Assembly: GCF_000519325.1 (NCBI RefSeq)
Contig: NZ_KI912613.1
Location: 1,539,317 to 1,603,316, forward strand
Direction: 5' to 3'
DNA: 64,000 bases
Source: Patulibacter minatonensis DSM 18081
Lineage (GTDB): Bacteria; Actinomycetota; Thermoleophilia; Solirubrobacterales; Solirubrobacteraceae
In this document: one piece after another, positions 1-8,651 of the stretch
Numbering within the stretch: the stretch's first letter is position 1
Layout of the letters: every line of letters starts with the position of its first letter
Program-made: the position numbers and the translations under genes
The notes under the pieces: model-generated
What the model saw: only the letters and a program-made list of their open reading frames with translations
What the model was told of the DNA's origin: nothing
Database searches by the model: none

Positions 1-217
1 CGTCCTCGACGACGGCCCGGGCTTCCCCGACGCGTTCCTCGCGCGGGCGTTCGAGCGCTTCGCCCGCGCGGACGAGGCCCGCGGCCGGGGCGGCACCGGC
101 CTGGGGCTGGCGATCGTCCGGTCGACCGCCGAGGCGCACGGCGGCACGGCGGGGGCGGCGAACCGGCCGGAGGGCGGCGCCGACGTCTGGTTCGCCCTGC
201 CGGCGGTCGCGGGCTGA
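1..217 (+). CDS. Sensor histidine kinase, C-terminal end (partial)
   Basis: Only the last 71 codons are in the window; the frame opens at base 2 and stops at 215-217. It shows the end of a HATPase_c domain: a G1-type box (DDGPGFP), an F-box-like stretch (FERFARAD) and a G2 box ([10 protein letters not shown]), followed by the usual final strand. This is the ATP-binding part of a membrane sensor kinase. It lies 50 bp upstream of a response regulator on the same strand and could be its partner. A CTCATC-type operator between the two genes suggests the regulator also has its own promoter. The sensor and dimerisation parts lie outside the window. Confidence 0.85.
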   Translation, partial: VLDDGPGFPDAFLARAFERFARADEARGRGGTGLGLAIVRSTAEAHGGTAGAANRPEGGADVWFALPAVAG

Positions 218-228
218 GCGGCCGGCCT

Positions 229-245
229 TTCATCCTGGTCTCATC
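229..245 (+). promoter_or_regulatory. 11-bp direct-repeat operator (CTCATC family) and promoter
   Basis: TTCATC (229-234) and CTCATC (240-245) start 11 bp apart, the spacing of sites bound by OmpR-type regulator dimers. A -10-like CAACGT (255-260) follows after 9 bp, and 7 bp later comes the ATG at 268, so the transcript is predicted to be leaderless. The next gene is itself an OmpR-type regulator, which suggests autoregulation. Confidence 0.65.
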
Positions 246-267
246 TTGCGTCGTCAACGTCGCGCCC

Positions 268-954
268 ATGCGCGTACTGGTCGTCGAGGACGACGTGAAG
301 ATGAGCGGTCTCCTGAAGCGCGGGCTGGCCGCGGACGGGCTCGTCGTCGACCTCGCGCGCGACGGGGAGCTCGGGCTGGAGATGGCGCGTTCGAGCGAGT
401 ACGACGCGATCGTCCTCGACGTGATGCTCCCCGGTCGCGACGGCTTCGAGGTGTGCCGGGCCCTCCGCGAGGACGGCGTCTGGGCACCGGTGCTGATGCT
501 GACCGCACGGGACTCCGTCGACGACCGCGTCCGGGGCCTGGACACGGGCGCGGACGACTACCTGACGAAGCCGTTCTCGTTCGTCGAGCTCGGCGCCCGG
601 CTGCGGGCGCTCGCGCGGCGGGGCCCGATCGAGCGGCCCGCGACGATCACGGTCGGGGACCTCCACCTCGACCCCGCGACCCGCGGCGTCCGCCGGGGCG
701 ACGTGGAGATCGAGCTCTCCCCGAAGGAGTTCGCGCTGCTCGAGACGTTCATGCGTCGCCCCGGCCGGGTGCTCGACCGCTACGCCCTGCTCGAGCACGC
801 CTGGGACTACGGGTACGAGCGGCGATCGAACGTCGTCGAGGTGTACGTCCGCTACCTGCGCGAGAAGGTCGACCGCCCGTTCGGCGTCACCTCGATCGAG
901 ACGGTCCGCGGCGCCGGGTACCGCCTGCGCCGCGACGGTGGCGCCGTCGCCTGA
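268..954 (+). CDS. OmpR/PhoB-type response regulator (regulator A1)
   Basis: A 228-residue two-component regulator. The receiver domain (about 1-115) has the acidic pair D8/D9, phospho-acceptor D51 (VLDVMLPG), T79 and K101 (TKPF). The winged-helix DNA-binding domain (about 125-222) ends in the family's usual VRGAGYRL. It sits between a kinase C-terminus and a COG4705-like membrane gene. It is closely similar to the regulator at 9726, sharing the arrangement RSNVV-V-V/I-R-LRE-RPFGVT in the winged helix. Its promoter carries the same direct repeat as the membrane-protein genes, so it is the best candidate for the CTCATC-binding protein. That assignment is inferred. Confidence 0.93.
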   Translation: MRVLVVEDDVKMSGLLKRGLAADGLVVDLARDGELGLEMARSSEYDAIVLDVMLPGRDGFEVCRALREDGVWAPVLMLTARDSVDDRVRGLDTGADDYLTKPFSFVELGARLRALARRGPIERPATITVGDLHLDPATRGVRRGDVEIELSPKEFALLETFMRRPGRVLDRYALLEHAWDYGYERRSNVVEVYVRYLREKVDRPFGVTSIETVRGAGYRLRRDGGAVA

Positions 955-983
955 CCCGCCTCCCCGGGACCGCCGCCGGCGGA

Positions 984-1000
984 CTCATGGAGGACTCATC
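984..1000 (+). promoter_or_regulatory. 11-bp direct-repeat operator (CTCATC family) and promoter
   Basis: CTCATG (984-989) and CTCATC (995-1000) are 11 bp apart. The -10-like CACGGT (1010-1015) follows after 9 bp and the ATG at 1023 after another 7 bp. The geometry is identical to the operator at 229 and again predicts a leaderless mRNA. Confidence 0.65.
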
Positions 1001-1022
1001 TGGGGTCGGCACGGTGGTGCGC

Positions 1023-1850
1023 ATGACGACGACCACCACCCACCCCGGAGCAGCCGCTTCGGCATCGCGCGGACGCGCGATGCTGAACAAGGTCCCCGAG
1101 GTCACCCTCTACTTCTGGATCATCAAGATCCTGGCGACGACGGTCGGCGAGACCGCGGCCGACTACCTGAACGTCAATCTGAACTTCGGGCTGACGAACA
1201 CGACGTACGTGACCGGAGCACTGCTGATCGCGATCCTCGTGGTCCAGTTCCGCCTACGGAAGTACGTCCCGGCCATCTACTGGCTGGCGATCGTGTTCAT
1301 CAGCGTGTTCGGCACGCTGATCACCGACAACCTGACCGACGCGGCGAACGTCCCCCTGCAGACGAGCACCATCGTCTTCGCCGTGATCCTCGCCGGCGTC
1401 TTCGCGACCTGGTTCGCCGTCGAGCGGACGCTGTCGATCCACTCGATCGTCACGAGCAAGCGCGAGGGCTTCTACTGGCTGACGATCCTCTTCACGTTCG
1501 CGCTGGGCACGGCCGCGGGCGACCTCTTCGCGGAGCAGATCGGCCTCGGCTTCTTCGTCTCCGCCCTCATCTTCGCCGGCGTCATCGCGATCATCACGGT
1601 CGCCCACCTGCGGTTCGGGCTGAACGCGGTCCTCGCCTTCTGGCTGGCCTACATCCTGACCCGCCCGCTGGGCGCGTCGATCGGCGACCTCCTGTCGCAG
1701 GCGAAGGCCGACGGCGGCCTCGGGCTCGGCACCACGGGGACGAGCTACATCTTCCTCGCGATCATCCTGGCGCTCGTCGTCTTCCTCACGAAGACGAAGC
1801 GCGACGTGATCGAGGTCCAGCGCGGCGAGCTGGACGCCGAGGCCGTCTGA
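1023..1850 (+). CDS. COG4705-like integral membrane protein, paralogue 1
   Basis: A 275-residue very hydrophobic protein with roughly 7-8 membrane segments, resembling uncharacterised COG4705 membrane-anchored proteins. It contains four copies of the pattern [FY]W-x9-G-x4-D, with W at 32, 87, 152 and 207 and Asp at 47, 102, 167 and 222. The copies are spaced 55, 65 and 55 residues, as if a two-unit block had been duplicated. A conserved RTLSIHSI segment lies before copy three and TRPLGAS is in copy four. Function is unknown; regularly placed acidic residues in the membrane would fit a transporter or channel (inference). The ATG at 1023 is chosen because the frame further upstream runs over the regulator gene and because the operator and -10 box point to it. 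Confidence 0.85.
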   Translation: MTTTTTHPGAAASASRGRAMLNKVPEVTLYFWIIKILATTVGETAADYLNVNLNFGLTNTTYVTGALLIAILVVQFRLRKYVPAIYWLAIVFISVFGTLITDNLTDAANVPLQTSTIVFAVILAGVFATWFAVERTLSIHSIVTSKREGFYWLTILFTFALGTAAGDLFAEQIGLGFFVSALIFAGVIAIITVAHLRFGLNAVLAFWLAYILTRPLGASIGDLLSQAKADGGLGLGTTGTSYIFLAIILALVVFLTKTKRDVIEVQRGELDAEAV

Positions 1851-1924
1851 GCGACGCAGGGCCGGCAGGGCGGACGGCGGGCCGCGAGGCCCGTCGCGCC
1901 AGGTCGGTCCGAGCGCGCGCCGCT

Positions 1925-1956
1925 CTCATCGACGACTCATCTTCGGGTCCTACCGT
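1925..1956 (+). promoter_or_regulatory. CTCATC-family operator with -10 box
   Basis: CTCATC occurs at 1925-1930 and 1936-1941, 11 bp apart. A good -10 hexamer TACCGT (1951-1956) follows after 9 bp. Unlike the two preceding sites, no start codon lies at the expected transcription start (about 1963), so this transcript should have a leader of about 80 nt before the ATG at 2045. Confidence 0.65.
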
Positions 1957-2044
1957 GGTCCGCGCCGTCGCTCGAACCTCCTTGACGAGCGACGGCACCC
2001 GACCCCCGCGAAGCCCTCCCGCACCCGAGCCGCACTGGATCCCG

Positions 2045-2893
2045 ATGCCCCGCACCACCACCACCGACCGCCAGAACTGGCTCGAGCCGCTCGCCGCGAA
2101 GGTCCCGGCCATCGCGGCCACGTTCTGGGTCCTCAAGCTCCTCACCACCGGCATGGGCGAGGCGATCTCCGACTTCATGGGCCAGACGAGCATCCCGCTC
2201 GCGGCGCTGATCGGGGTCGGCGGGTTCGTCCTCGCGATGCGCCTGCAGCTGCGGGCCCGCGAGTACCGCGCGCCGGTCTACTGGTTCGCCGTGATGATGC
2301 TGGCGATCTTCGGCACGATGGTCGCCGACGGGATCAAGGACGGCCTCGGGCTCTCCTACGCGGTGACGACACCGCTCTTCGCGCTCGGCGTCGCCTCGGT
2401 CTTCGCGGTCTGGCACCGCGTCGAGGGGACGCTCTCGATCCACAGCATCACGACCCGCCGCCGCGAGGCCTTCTACTGGACGGCCGTGCTCGCGACGTTC
2501 GCGCTGGGCACCGCCGCCGGCGACATGACCGCGATGACCCTGAAGCTCGGGTACTTCGGCTCGGCGGTCCTCTTCGCCGCGCTGATGGCCGTCCCCGCGC
2601 TGCTCTGGTGGCGTGGCCTCCTGAACCCGATCGCCGCGTTCTGGATCGCCTACGTCATCACCCGGCCGCTGGGCGCCTCGTTCGCCGACGGCTTCAGCAA
2701 GTCCAAGGACGGCGGCCTCGGCCTCGGCGACGGTCCGGTCAGCGCCGTCCTCCTGATCGTCTTCGTCGCGCTCGTCGCCTGGGTGGCGAAGGGGCGTCGC
2801 GACGTCCAGGAGCCGGGAGAGCACGCCGGGCCGACGCGCCGGCACCACCTGAGCGACCTCGAGGTCGGGCGCCCGCAGCACGCACAGGGGTGA
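2045..2893 (+). CDS. COG4705-like integral membrane protein, paralogue 2
   Basis: A 282-residue membrane protein and the most divergent of three paralogues in the window. It keeps all four [FY]W-x9-G-x4-D units, ending in GEAISD, GTMVAD, GTAAGD and GASFAD, as well as the TLSIHSI and TRPLGAS segments. It has its own CTCATC operator and lies in the same direction as paralogue 1, 194 bp downstream. The soluble C-terminal tail is longer and contains several His residues. The ATG at 2045 was chosen because it gives an N-terminus of the same size as its relatives; an in-frame GTG at 1955 lies within the promoter and is unlikely. Confidence 0.83.
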   Translation: MPRTTTTDRQNWLEPLAAKVPAIAATFWVLKLLTTGMGEAISDFMGQTSIPLAALIGVGGFVLAMRLQLRAREYRAPVYWFAVMMLAIFGTMVADGIKDGLGLSYAVTTPLFALGVASVFAVWHRVEGTLSIHSITTRRREAFYWTAVLATFALGTAAGDMTAMTLKLGYFGSAVLFAALMAVPALLWWRGLLNPIAAFWIAYVITRPLGASFADGFSKSKDGGLGLGDGPVSAVLLIVFVALVAWVAKGRRDVQEPGEHAGPTRRHHLSDLEVGRPQHAQG

Positions 2894-2980
2894 CGGGCAC
2901 CGGGCACGCGGACGACGTCCGTTCGGCGCTCCTGGACCTGACGGACGCCCTGCGGGGGACGCTGGGCGCCCTCGAGGGGA

Positions 2981-4339
2981 TCAGGCCCGCGGCAGCACCG
3001 CGACGACCCGCGCGCCGTCCTCGACCGCGACCGACCCGCCGTGCGCCCGCACGATCGCGGCGACGATCGCGAGTCCCAGGCCGCTGCCGCCGGGCGAGCC
3101 GTCGGCCTGGCTGAAGCGGTCGAACGCGCGGCCGGCGAAGTCCGCGGGGAAGCCCGGACCCTCGTCGGCGACCGCGATGCGGATCGTGCCGGCGTCGGGG
3201 CCGTCCCCGGCCGAGAGCTCGATCGCCCCGCGGCCGTGGCGCAGGGCGTTGACGACGAGGTTGTCGAGGACCTGCGCCATGCGGTCCGGATCGCCGAGGA
3301 GCACCGCACCGCCCTCCGGCGGCGCGACGCGGATCGCGCGGTCGTCGGCGGAGGCGGGGGCGGGGCCCCGGTGGCGGGCGGCGGTGCCGTCGAGCAGGTC
3401 CTCCACGTCGATCGGCTCCAGCCGCAGCGGAAGGGCGCCCTGGTCGGCGCGGGCGAGCAGCAGCAGGTCGTCGGCGAGCCGCGTCAGCCGGACGGCGTCC
3501 TGGTGCACGGCCTCGAGGGTGGCGCGCAGGTCCTCGGTGCCGAGCGTGCGGTCGCGCAGCGCGACGTCCACCCGGGTGCGCAGCACGGCGATCGGCGTGC
3601 GCAGCTCGTGGCTCGCGTCGCCGACGATCTGCCGCTCGTGCTCGAGCGCGCCCTGCAGCCGGCCGAGCATGCTGTTCAGGGTCTCCGCGAGCCGGTCGAG
3701 CTCGTCGCCCGTCCCCGGCCGCGGGAGCCGGTCGCCGAGGTCGGTGTCGCTGATCTCGGCGGCCCGGGAGCGGAGCCGCTCGACGGGCGCGAGCGCCGCC
3801 CCGGCCACGACGTAGCCCGCCAGGCTGGAGAGGATCAGCGCGCCGGGCAGGCTCACGAGGAGGAGGGTCGCGAGCTTGTCGAGCTCGCGGTCCCGGTCGT
3901 CCCGCGGCTCGGCGACGACCGCGACCTCGGTCTCGTCGATCGTGAAGGCCCGCAGGCGCACGCCGTCCTGGGCACCCGGGGCCTTCGGGACGGTCTCCAC
4001 CACGGGGGCGCGGCGTGCACGCGCGAGCTGGTCGGCGGACAGCAGACGCGTCCGGCCCGGGCCGCGGCTGGACGCGAGGAGCCGACCCCGTGCGTCGTAG
4101 ATCTGCGCGTACGCCTCGCCGGAGAGCGCGACGATCCGGCGGGGCCGCACCTCCTCGGCGGCGAGCCCGCGGAACGCCACCGAGCGCTCAGCGAGCTCGT
4201 CGTCCGCCCGCTGGTCGATGTAGCCCGAGAACTCGACGTAGATCAGGGCGCCGACGCCCGCGAGCACGATCCCGATCACCGACGCGAAGGCGATGGTCAG
4301 GCGGATCCGCAACGGGACGGACCGGGGCAGCGGGCGCAC
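2981..4339 (-). CDS. Sensor histidine kinase with HAMP domain
   Basis: A 452-residue membrane kinase. A first membrane helix (about 13-37), an extracytoplasmic domain (about 38-155) and a second helix (about 158-182) are followed by a HAMP region and a HisKA domain with the phosphorylated His at about 244 (GDASHELRTP). The HATPase domain has an N-box (LDNLVVNALRHG), a G1 box (DEGPGFP) and a G2 box (GSGLGLAIV). No response regulator adjoins it. Candidate partners are the regulators at 268 and 9726. The start is a GTG at 4339, 53 bp after the upstream gene; the frame stays open further upstream, overlapping the exporter gene, but no better start is seen. Confidence 0.88.
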   Translation of the reverse strand: MRPLPRSVPLRIRLTIAFASVIGIVLAGVGALIYVEFSGYIDQRADDELAERSVAFRGLAAEEVRPRRIVALSGEAYAQIYDARGRLLASSRGPGRTRLLSADQLARARRAPVVETVPKAPGAQDGVRLRAFTIDETEVAVVAEPRDDRDRELDKLATLLLVSLPGALILSSLAGYVVAGAALAPVERLRSRAAEISDTDLGDRLPRPGTGDELDRLAETLNSMLGRLQGALEHERQIVGDASHELRTPIAVLRTRVDVALRDRTLGTEDLRATLEAVHQDAVRLTRLADDLLLLARADQGALPLRLEPIDVEDLLDGTAARHRGPAPASADDRAIRVAPPEGGAVLLGDPDRMAQVLDNLVVNALRHGRGAIELSAGDGPDAGTIRIAVADEGPGFPADFAGRAFDRFSQADGSPGGSGLGLAIVAAIVRAHGGSVAVEDGARVVAVLPRA

Positions 4340-4392
4340 GCCAGGATCATGACCGACCCGGATGAGCGCGGCGGGTGGTCCCGGCGTCCGCG

Positions 4393-5301
4393 TCAGTGCG
4401 GTCCCGTGACGCCGAGCGCGTCGGGCACCCGGACGCTCCCCGCGGCGGGCGCGTCGGCGTGCAGGTCGTTGCCGCGGGCCACCAGGCGCAGCCCCGCCCA
4501 GCCCGCGACGGCGAACGCGACCGCGTGGAGGGTCGCGAGCAGCGGGGTTGCGCCGAGCGGCTCGCCGAACGCGACGATCCCGGTGAGGATCGCGACGGCG
4601 TTGGTCGCGGCGGTCATCGTCACGACCACCGGCACCACGGGGCCGAGCTGCAGGCCGCGCTGGAAGCAGGCGAATCCGCAGCCGCAGATGGCGACGTAGA
4701 CGAGCAGCCACGGGCTGGCGACGACGCCGAGCACGCCGTGGTGCGCGACGACCGCCAGGGCCTTCGTCGCCGCGTCCCCCGCGCCGTAGAGGATCCCGCC
4801 CGCGGTCCCGAGGGCGACGGCGCGGCGCCGGTGGTCGGCGAGGACGACGAGGACCGCGGCGACGAGGGCGGCCGCGGTGAGCGCCACCACGAGCGGTCCG
4901 ACCGGGACGCCACGGGCCGCCGTCGACGTCGCGCCGATCCCGAGGGTCGCGAGCGAGACGACGAGCGCCGCCACCGCCCACGCCTCGCGGCGCCCCAGCC
5001 GCTGTCCGAAGACGCGGGCCGCGACGGGGACGGTGAGCACGAGCCCGCCGGCCGCGAACGCCTGGACGAGCGACAGCGGGGCGCCGTAGAGCGCGGCGGC
5101 GTGGCCGAGCGAGCCGACGACGCCGAGCACCGCACCCGCGAGCCACCAACGGGATCGCAGGAGTCCCGTGAGCGTCGCGACCGGGCGGCGCACGTCCATC
5201 TCCGGAGCGCCGCTCGAACCGGCGTGCTGCATGAGGTACGAGGCGTTCAGCGCGACCGACGCGACGACCGCGAGCAGCAGCCCGGTGAGGAGCGGGCTCA
5301 T
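4393..5301 (-). CDS. DMT-superfamily (EamA/NIPA-like) membrane transporter
   Basis: A 302-residue protein made almost wholly of about ten hydrophobic helices. The segment around WWLAGAVLG through GAPLSLVQAFAAG resembles drug/metabolite-transporter and NIPA-type proteins. The substrate cannot be read from the sequence. Its ATG overlaps the TGA of the preceding MprF-like gene (ATGA), so the two are very likely translated from one mRNA. A transporter coupled to an aminoacyl-lipid synthase could export a cationic compound or move the lipid; that link is inference from position only. Confidence 0.78.
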   Translation of the reverse strand: MSPLLTGLLLAVVASVALNASYLMQHAGSSGAPEMDVRRPVATLTGLLRSRWWLAGAVLGVVGSLGHAAALYGAPLSLVQAFAAGGLVLTVPVAARVFGQRLGRREAWAVAALVVSLATLGIGATSTAARGVPVGPLVVALTAAALVAAVLVVLADHRRRAVALGTAGGILYGAGDAATKALAVVAHHGVLGVVASPWLLVYVAICGCGFACFQRGLQLGPVVPVVVTMTAATNAVAILTGIVAFGEPLGATPLLATLHAVAFAVAGWAGLRLVARGNDLHADAPAAGSVRVPDALGVTGPH

Positions 5302-7061
5302 CCCGCGACCCGTGCCGGCGCGGCGGGCGCCGCGGTCCGTCCGCGGACCAGGGCCGGCCGCGGGAGGTGCCCCTCGATCCACGCGGCGGCCAGGGCGGTG
5401 CGGGGCAGACTCAGCGCGCTCTCGTAGAGGAGGTGGCGGGGGACCCAGCGCGGGGAGAACTTCGCGTTGAACCGGTAGAGGCTCTCGAGCTGGAAGACCC
5501 CGTCGGCGCGGAGCACCGCGCGCCCGAGGAGCCGCTCGACCGGGCCGGTCGGCGCGTGCACCCACCGGGCGAACACCGCGAAGTTCAGCGACAGCTCCTC
5601 GACGCCGCGGTCGCGCAGGAGCTCGATCGCCCGGACGACGAGGAACTCGGTGAGCCCGTTGGGCGTGTCGTGGTCGCGGCGCATGAGGCTGAGCGACATC
5701 GCCGCGCGGCCGTAGGCCGGCACGAAGTGCAGGAACCCGCGGGCCCGGCCCGCGTCGTCCCGGGCGACCACCACGAGCGAGTCCTGGACGTGCGGGCCCC
5801 GGAGCCCGTCCATCGCCATCGAGAACCCACGCTCCCGCGCGTCGCCACGCCACTGCGCGCTGACGTCCTCCAGTTCGCGGATCCGGACCTCGTCGCAGTC
5901 GCCCAGCTGCCGGACCTCGGCCCGGTACCCCGCGCGCTCGACGCGCCCGACGGCCTGCCGGACCTTCTTGATCGGCCGGCCCTCGAGGGTGAACGCGGCG
6001 GTCTGCACGATTGCCTCGTCGCCGAGGTACAGCGACCGCAGGCCGCCGGCGACCGCCAGCTCGGCGAACGCGTCGCTCGCGCCGATCGCGGCGATCCGCA
6101 GGTCGTGCTCGCCCGCGAAGCGCCGGACCTCGGCCACGAGCGCCGGGAGCGCGTCCTCGGGACCGACGGGGTCGCCGGAGATCACGAGGACGCCGCTGTC
6201 GACGCGGTAGGACACGAACGCGCGGCCGTCGGCGGAGACGAGCGTGCGGACGTCGGGGCGCAGCTTGAACGCGCTCAGGGTGTCGTGTCCGTGCGCGCGG
6301 ACCGTCGCGGCGACGAGCTCGCGGGACTCCGGCGTCGGCGCGTCGTCGGGGACCGGGAGGGGCCGGAAGAGCAGCCACCCCGCGACGGCGATGGCGACGG
6401 CGACGAGACCGCCGCTCGCGAGCGGCAGCCACGCGAGGGCGTCGGGCAGGTGCAGCGGTCCGCGCGTCCCCGTCAGGAGCGCGCCCGTCTCCGCCAGGAC
6501 CTGGTCGTTCGTCGCCCCCGGGAAGGACCACGGCACGGCCGCGCGGACCGTGCCGAACACGGCCATCCCGACGGCGGCGGCCACGCCGAGGATCCGGAGG
6601 AGCGCGACGCCGAGCGCGCCGTCCTCGTGCCGGACGACGAACGCGGCGCGGCCGGCCACGAGGCAGGCGGCGACGGCGAGGCTCACGGTCGCCTCGACGA
6701 GGTCGAGCCCGCCGCGCAGCTGCAGCAGGCCGACGGCGACGAGGACGGCGAGCGCGACCCACAGCGCCCGGCGGCGGCGCCGGGCGAGGAACGCGGCGAG
6801 CGTGAGGAGGAGCACGCCGGCGGGAAGCGACAGGGCGTGCACGGCGACCACGAGCTCCCCGGCCGCGAGGCGGTCGACGCTCGCGGCGTGCCCCGACGGC
6901 GGCGGGGCGAGCGCCGAGGTGACGTTGACGACCCCGACGACCGCGGTGGCGGCCGCGGCGAGGAGCGGGAGTCGGCGGTCCGCGCGAGCCCGCACGGACG
7001 GACGCCCGGGGACGACGTCCCGGCGCGGACGGGGGACCTTCATGGTCGGGCTCGGTGCCAT
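5298..7061 (-). CDS. MprF-like phosphatidylglycerol aminoacyltransferase (DUF2156)
   Basis: A 587-residue protein with about 6-7 N-terminal membrane helices (to about residue 235) and a C-terminal soluble domain of the LPG_synthase_C/DUF2156 type with a GNAT-like fold. Visible family features include the early stretch FVSYRVDSGVLVISGDPVG, then GRPIKKVRQAVGR, and a final block with LESLYRFNAKFSPRWVPR. Such enzymes move an amino acid from tRNA to phosphatidylglycerol, lowering surface negative charge and raising resistance to cationic peptides. There is no lysyl-tRNA-synthetase domain of the LysX type. The start is the ATG at 7061, with a possible -10 box (ACAGAT) 7 nt before it; an ATG at 7043 is the alternative. 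CCAAC repeats lie upstream. Confidence 0.85.
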   Translation of the reverse strand: MAPSPTMKVPRPRRDVVPGRPSVRARADRRLPLLAAAATAVVGVVNVTSALAPPPSGHAASVDRLAAGELVVAVHALSLPAGVLLLTLAAFLARRRRRALWVALAVLVAVGLLQLRGGLDLVEATVSLAVAACLVAGRAAFVVRHEDGALGVALLRILGVAAAVGMAVFGTVRAAVPWSFPGATNDQVLAETGALLTGTRGPLHLPDALAWLPLASGGLVAVAIAVAGWLLFRPLPVPDDAPTPESRELVAATVRAHGHDTLSAFKLRPDVRTLVSADGRAFVSYRVDSGVLVISGDPVGPEDALPALVAEVRRFAGEHDLRIAAIGASDAFAELAVAGGLRSLYLGDEAIVQTAAFTLEGRPIKKVRQAVGRVERAGYRAEVRQLGDCDEVRIRELEDVSAQWRGDARERGFSMAMDGLRGPHVQDSLVVVARDDAGRARGFLHFVPAYGRAAMSLSLMRRDHDTPNGLTEFLVVRAIELLRDRGVEELSLNFAVFARWVHAPTGPVERLLGRAVLRADGVFQLESLYRFNAKFSPRWVPRHLLYESALSLPRTALAAAWIEGHLPRPALVRGRTAAPAAPARVAG

Positions 7062-7104
7062 GTCCCCAATCTGTCGCGCGCCCGGCGAAGCCCGGTAGCG
7101 GTGG

Positions 7105-7121
7105 TGTTGGGGTGGTGTTGG
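7105..7121 (-). promoter_or_regulatory. 11-bp direct-repeat operator (CCAAC family)
   Basis: Read on the minus strand, CCAACA occurs at 7121-7116 and 7110-7105, 11 bp apart. A possible -10 box ACAGAT (7074-7069) precedes the ATG at 7061 by 7 nt. The same repeat stands before the genes at 19582, 21482 and 26247. A third half-site seen in those promoters is degenerate here. Confidence 0.5.
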
Positions 7122-7123
7122 GC

Positions 7124-8617
7124 CTACGGCACGGTCACGAGCGTGGCGGCCCCGTCGGCGAGCCACAGGTGCCCGGGGTCGGCGGCGTCGCGGCGCAGCG
7201 GCTCGCCGTTGCCGAGGTCCAGCGCGTCGCGCCGCACGCGCCACCGCAGACGCGACGCGATCAGGCCGGCCAGCCGCGCCTCGGCGCGCTCCGAGAAGCC
7301 GAACTGCTGCGGGCCCACGCCGCACCCGTCCCGGTGGTCGAGATGCACCGTGGCGACCACGACGCCGCCGAGCTCGGGATCGGTGAAGCGGTCGGTGGCC
7401 GTCGGGGCGTAGACGCGGGCGTGCAGGTCGGTGCCCGCCGCGTCGCAGGGGTCCTTCAGCCCGCGGTCGGCGTCGAAGCGCAGGAGGTCGCTGCCGGGGA
7501 GCCGGTAGCCGAGGGAGCGCGACGACCCGCGGCGCACCAGTCCGATGCGGCGGAGGCCGGCCTTGACCGAGGCCACCGACGCGTGGCCCGTGAAGATCAT
7601 CGAGACCGGCCAGTCGCGGCCCGACGACCGCAGGTCGGGGTCGCCGTCCTCGACGAAGAGCCGCGGGCCCCGCTCGGAGAGCGCCTGCAGCCGCGGTGGG
7701 CGGCGGGCCGTGAACGCGGAGGAGGGCGCCTCGTCGGCGGACTCGCCGGCGGGCGGCTCGGTGGCGGGCGACCACCGGGACAGGACCGACCCCGGCCCGG
7801 GCTGGGCGGCGATCAGGCGCCCGGTCCGGAGGTCGACGTCGAGCAGCAGGTCGCGGAGCACCCGGGCCCGCAGCGTCGCCGGGCCCTCGTCGCCGGGCTG
7901 CGGCAGCGTGGCGGCGACCCCGGTCCGCGCCGGGACGACGTCGGCCAGCACGGTGACGACGCCGGACCCGGTGCCGCGCTCGCGGAGCCGCAGCCGGGAG
8001 CGGCCCAGGAGCCGGGCCAGCGGCGCTCGGGACGCGACGGTCCGCACCAGGCGGTCGACGGCCGGCCGCGGCCGCTCCAGCGACAGGACCGGTGCGGTGC
8101 GGGGCCGCGGCTCGATGTCGCCGGTCGCCGCCCGGGCGTCGCCGACGCCGACGGTGATGCGCGCGACGCGGGAGGGCGCCGTCGCCCCGGGCGCGAGCGC
8201 CAGCACCTCGACCCGGTGCGTCCCGGACCCCGCGGCGACCAGCCCCGGCGTCGCGGTCACCACCACACGACGCGGGCAGCGACCGGACGGGCACCCGACG
8301 TCGCGGCGCACCTGCGTCCGCCCGTCGACCCGCACGAGCACGCGGCGGACGCCGGCGGCGTCCTCGGCGCGGACCGTCGCGGTGAGTGCGGCGTCGCACG
8401 TGAGGAATGCGACGTCCGGGGCGCCGTCGTCGCGGTCGCGCAGCGTGCGCGCGGCGTACAGCGGGCCGGAGAGCCGCGCCGCGAACGGCCGGTCGGCCCG
8501 GATCCCGAGCTCGCCGCCGAGCTCCCGGCCCGGGCCCGAGGAGACGAGGGCGACGAGGGCGACGGCGGCGATCGCGGCGAGGGTGGTGGCGAGCAGGAGC
8601 GTGCGGCGTCGGGACAT
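7124..8617 (-). CDS. Secreted or membrane-anchored protein of unknown function
   Basis: A 497-residue protein with one N-terminal hydrophobic segment (about 7-25) after basic residues, so an uncleaved anchor or signal peptide. The middle part looks like an extracellular beta-rich region and includes four Cys in a short stretch (FLTCDAA, then DVGCPSGRCP). The C-terminal third has a compact block (WPVSMIFTGHASVASVK through QFGFSERAEARLAG) with a weak look of LssY C-terminal domains; this could not be checked and no function is assigned. It stops 62 bp before the MprF-like gene on the same strand. The CCAAC operator between the genes suggests they are transcribed separately. Confidence 0.65.
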   Translation of the reverse strand: MSRRRTLLLATTLAAIAAVALVALVSSGPGRELGGELGIRADRPFAARLSGPLYAARTLRDRDDGAPDVAFLTCDAALTATVRAEDAAGVRRVLVRVDGRTQVRRDVGCPSGRCPRRVVVTATPGLVAAGSGTHRVEVLALAPGATAPSRVARITVGVGDARAATGDIEPRPRTAPVLSLERPRPAVDRLVRTVASRAPLARLLGRSRLRLRERGTGSGVVTVLADVVPARTGVAATLPQPGDEGPATLRARVLRDLLLDVDLRTGRLIAAQPGPGSVLSRWSPATEPPAGESADEAPSSAFTARRPPRLQALSERGPRLFVEDGDPDLRSSGRDWPVSMIFTGHASVASVKAGLRRIGLVRRGSSRSLGYRLPGSDLLRFDADRGLKDPCDAAGTDLHARVYAPTATDRFTDPELGGVVVATVHLDHRDGCGVGPQQFGFSERAEARLAGLIASRLRWRVRRDALDLGNGEPLRRDAADPGHLWLADGAATLVTVP

Positions 8618-8651
8618 GGCGGGCGGTGGCGGTCGGGGACGGGAACAACGA

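Noticed and set aside
246-1850. A long frame fusing the regulator region to the COG4705-like protein
   Set aside because: The part before 1023 is the shadow of the response regulator in another frame; promoter geometry places the start at 1023.
2981-5149. Extension of the sensor kinase by about 270 codons
   Set aside because: The extension overlaps the DMT transporter gene and is Arg/Pro/Gly-rich without any motif.
5298-8648. A 1116-codon frame around the MprF-like gene
   Set aside because: The N-terminal 530 codons are the antisense-type shadow of the neighbouring secreted-protein gene; the conserved protein starts at 7061 or 7043.
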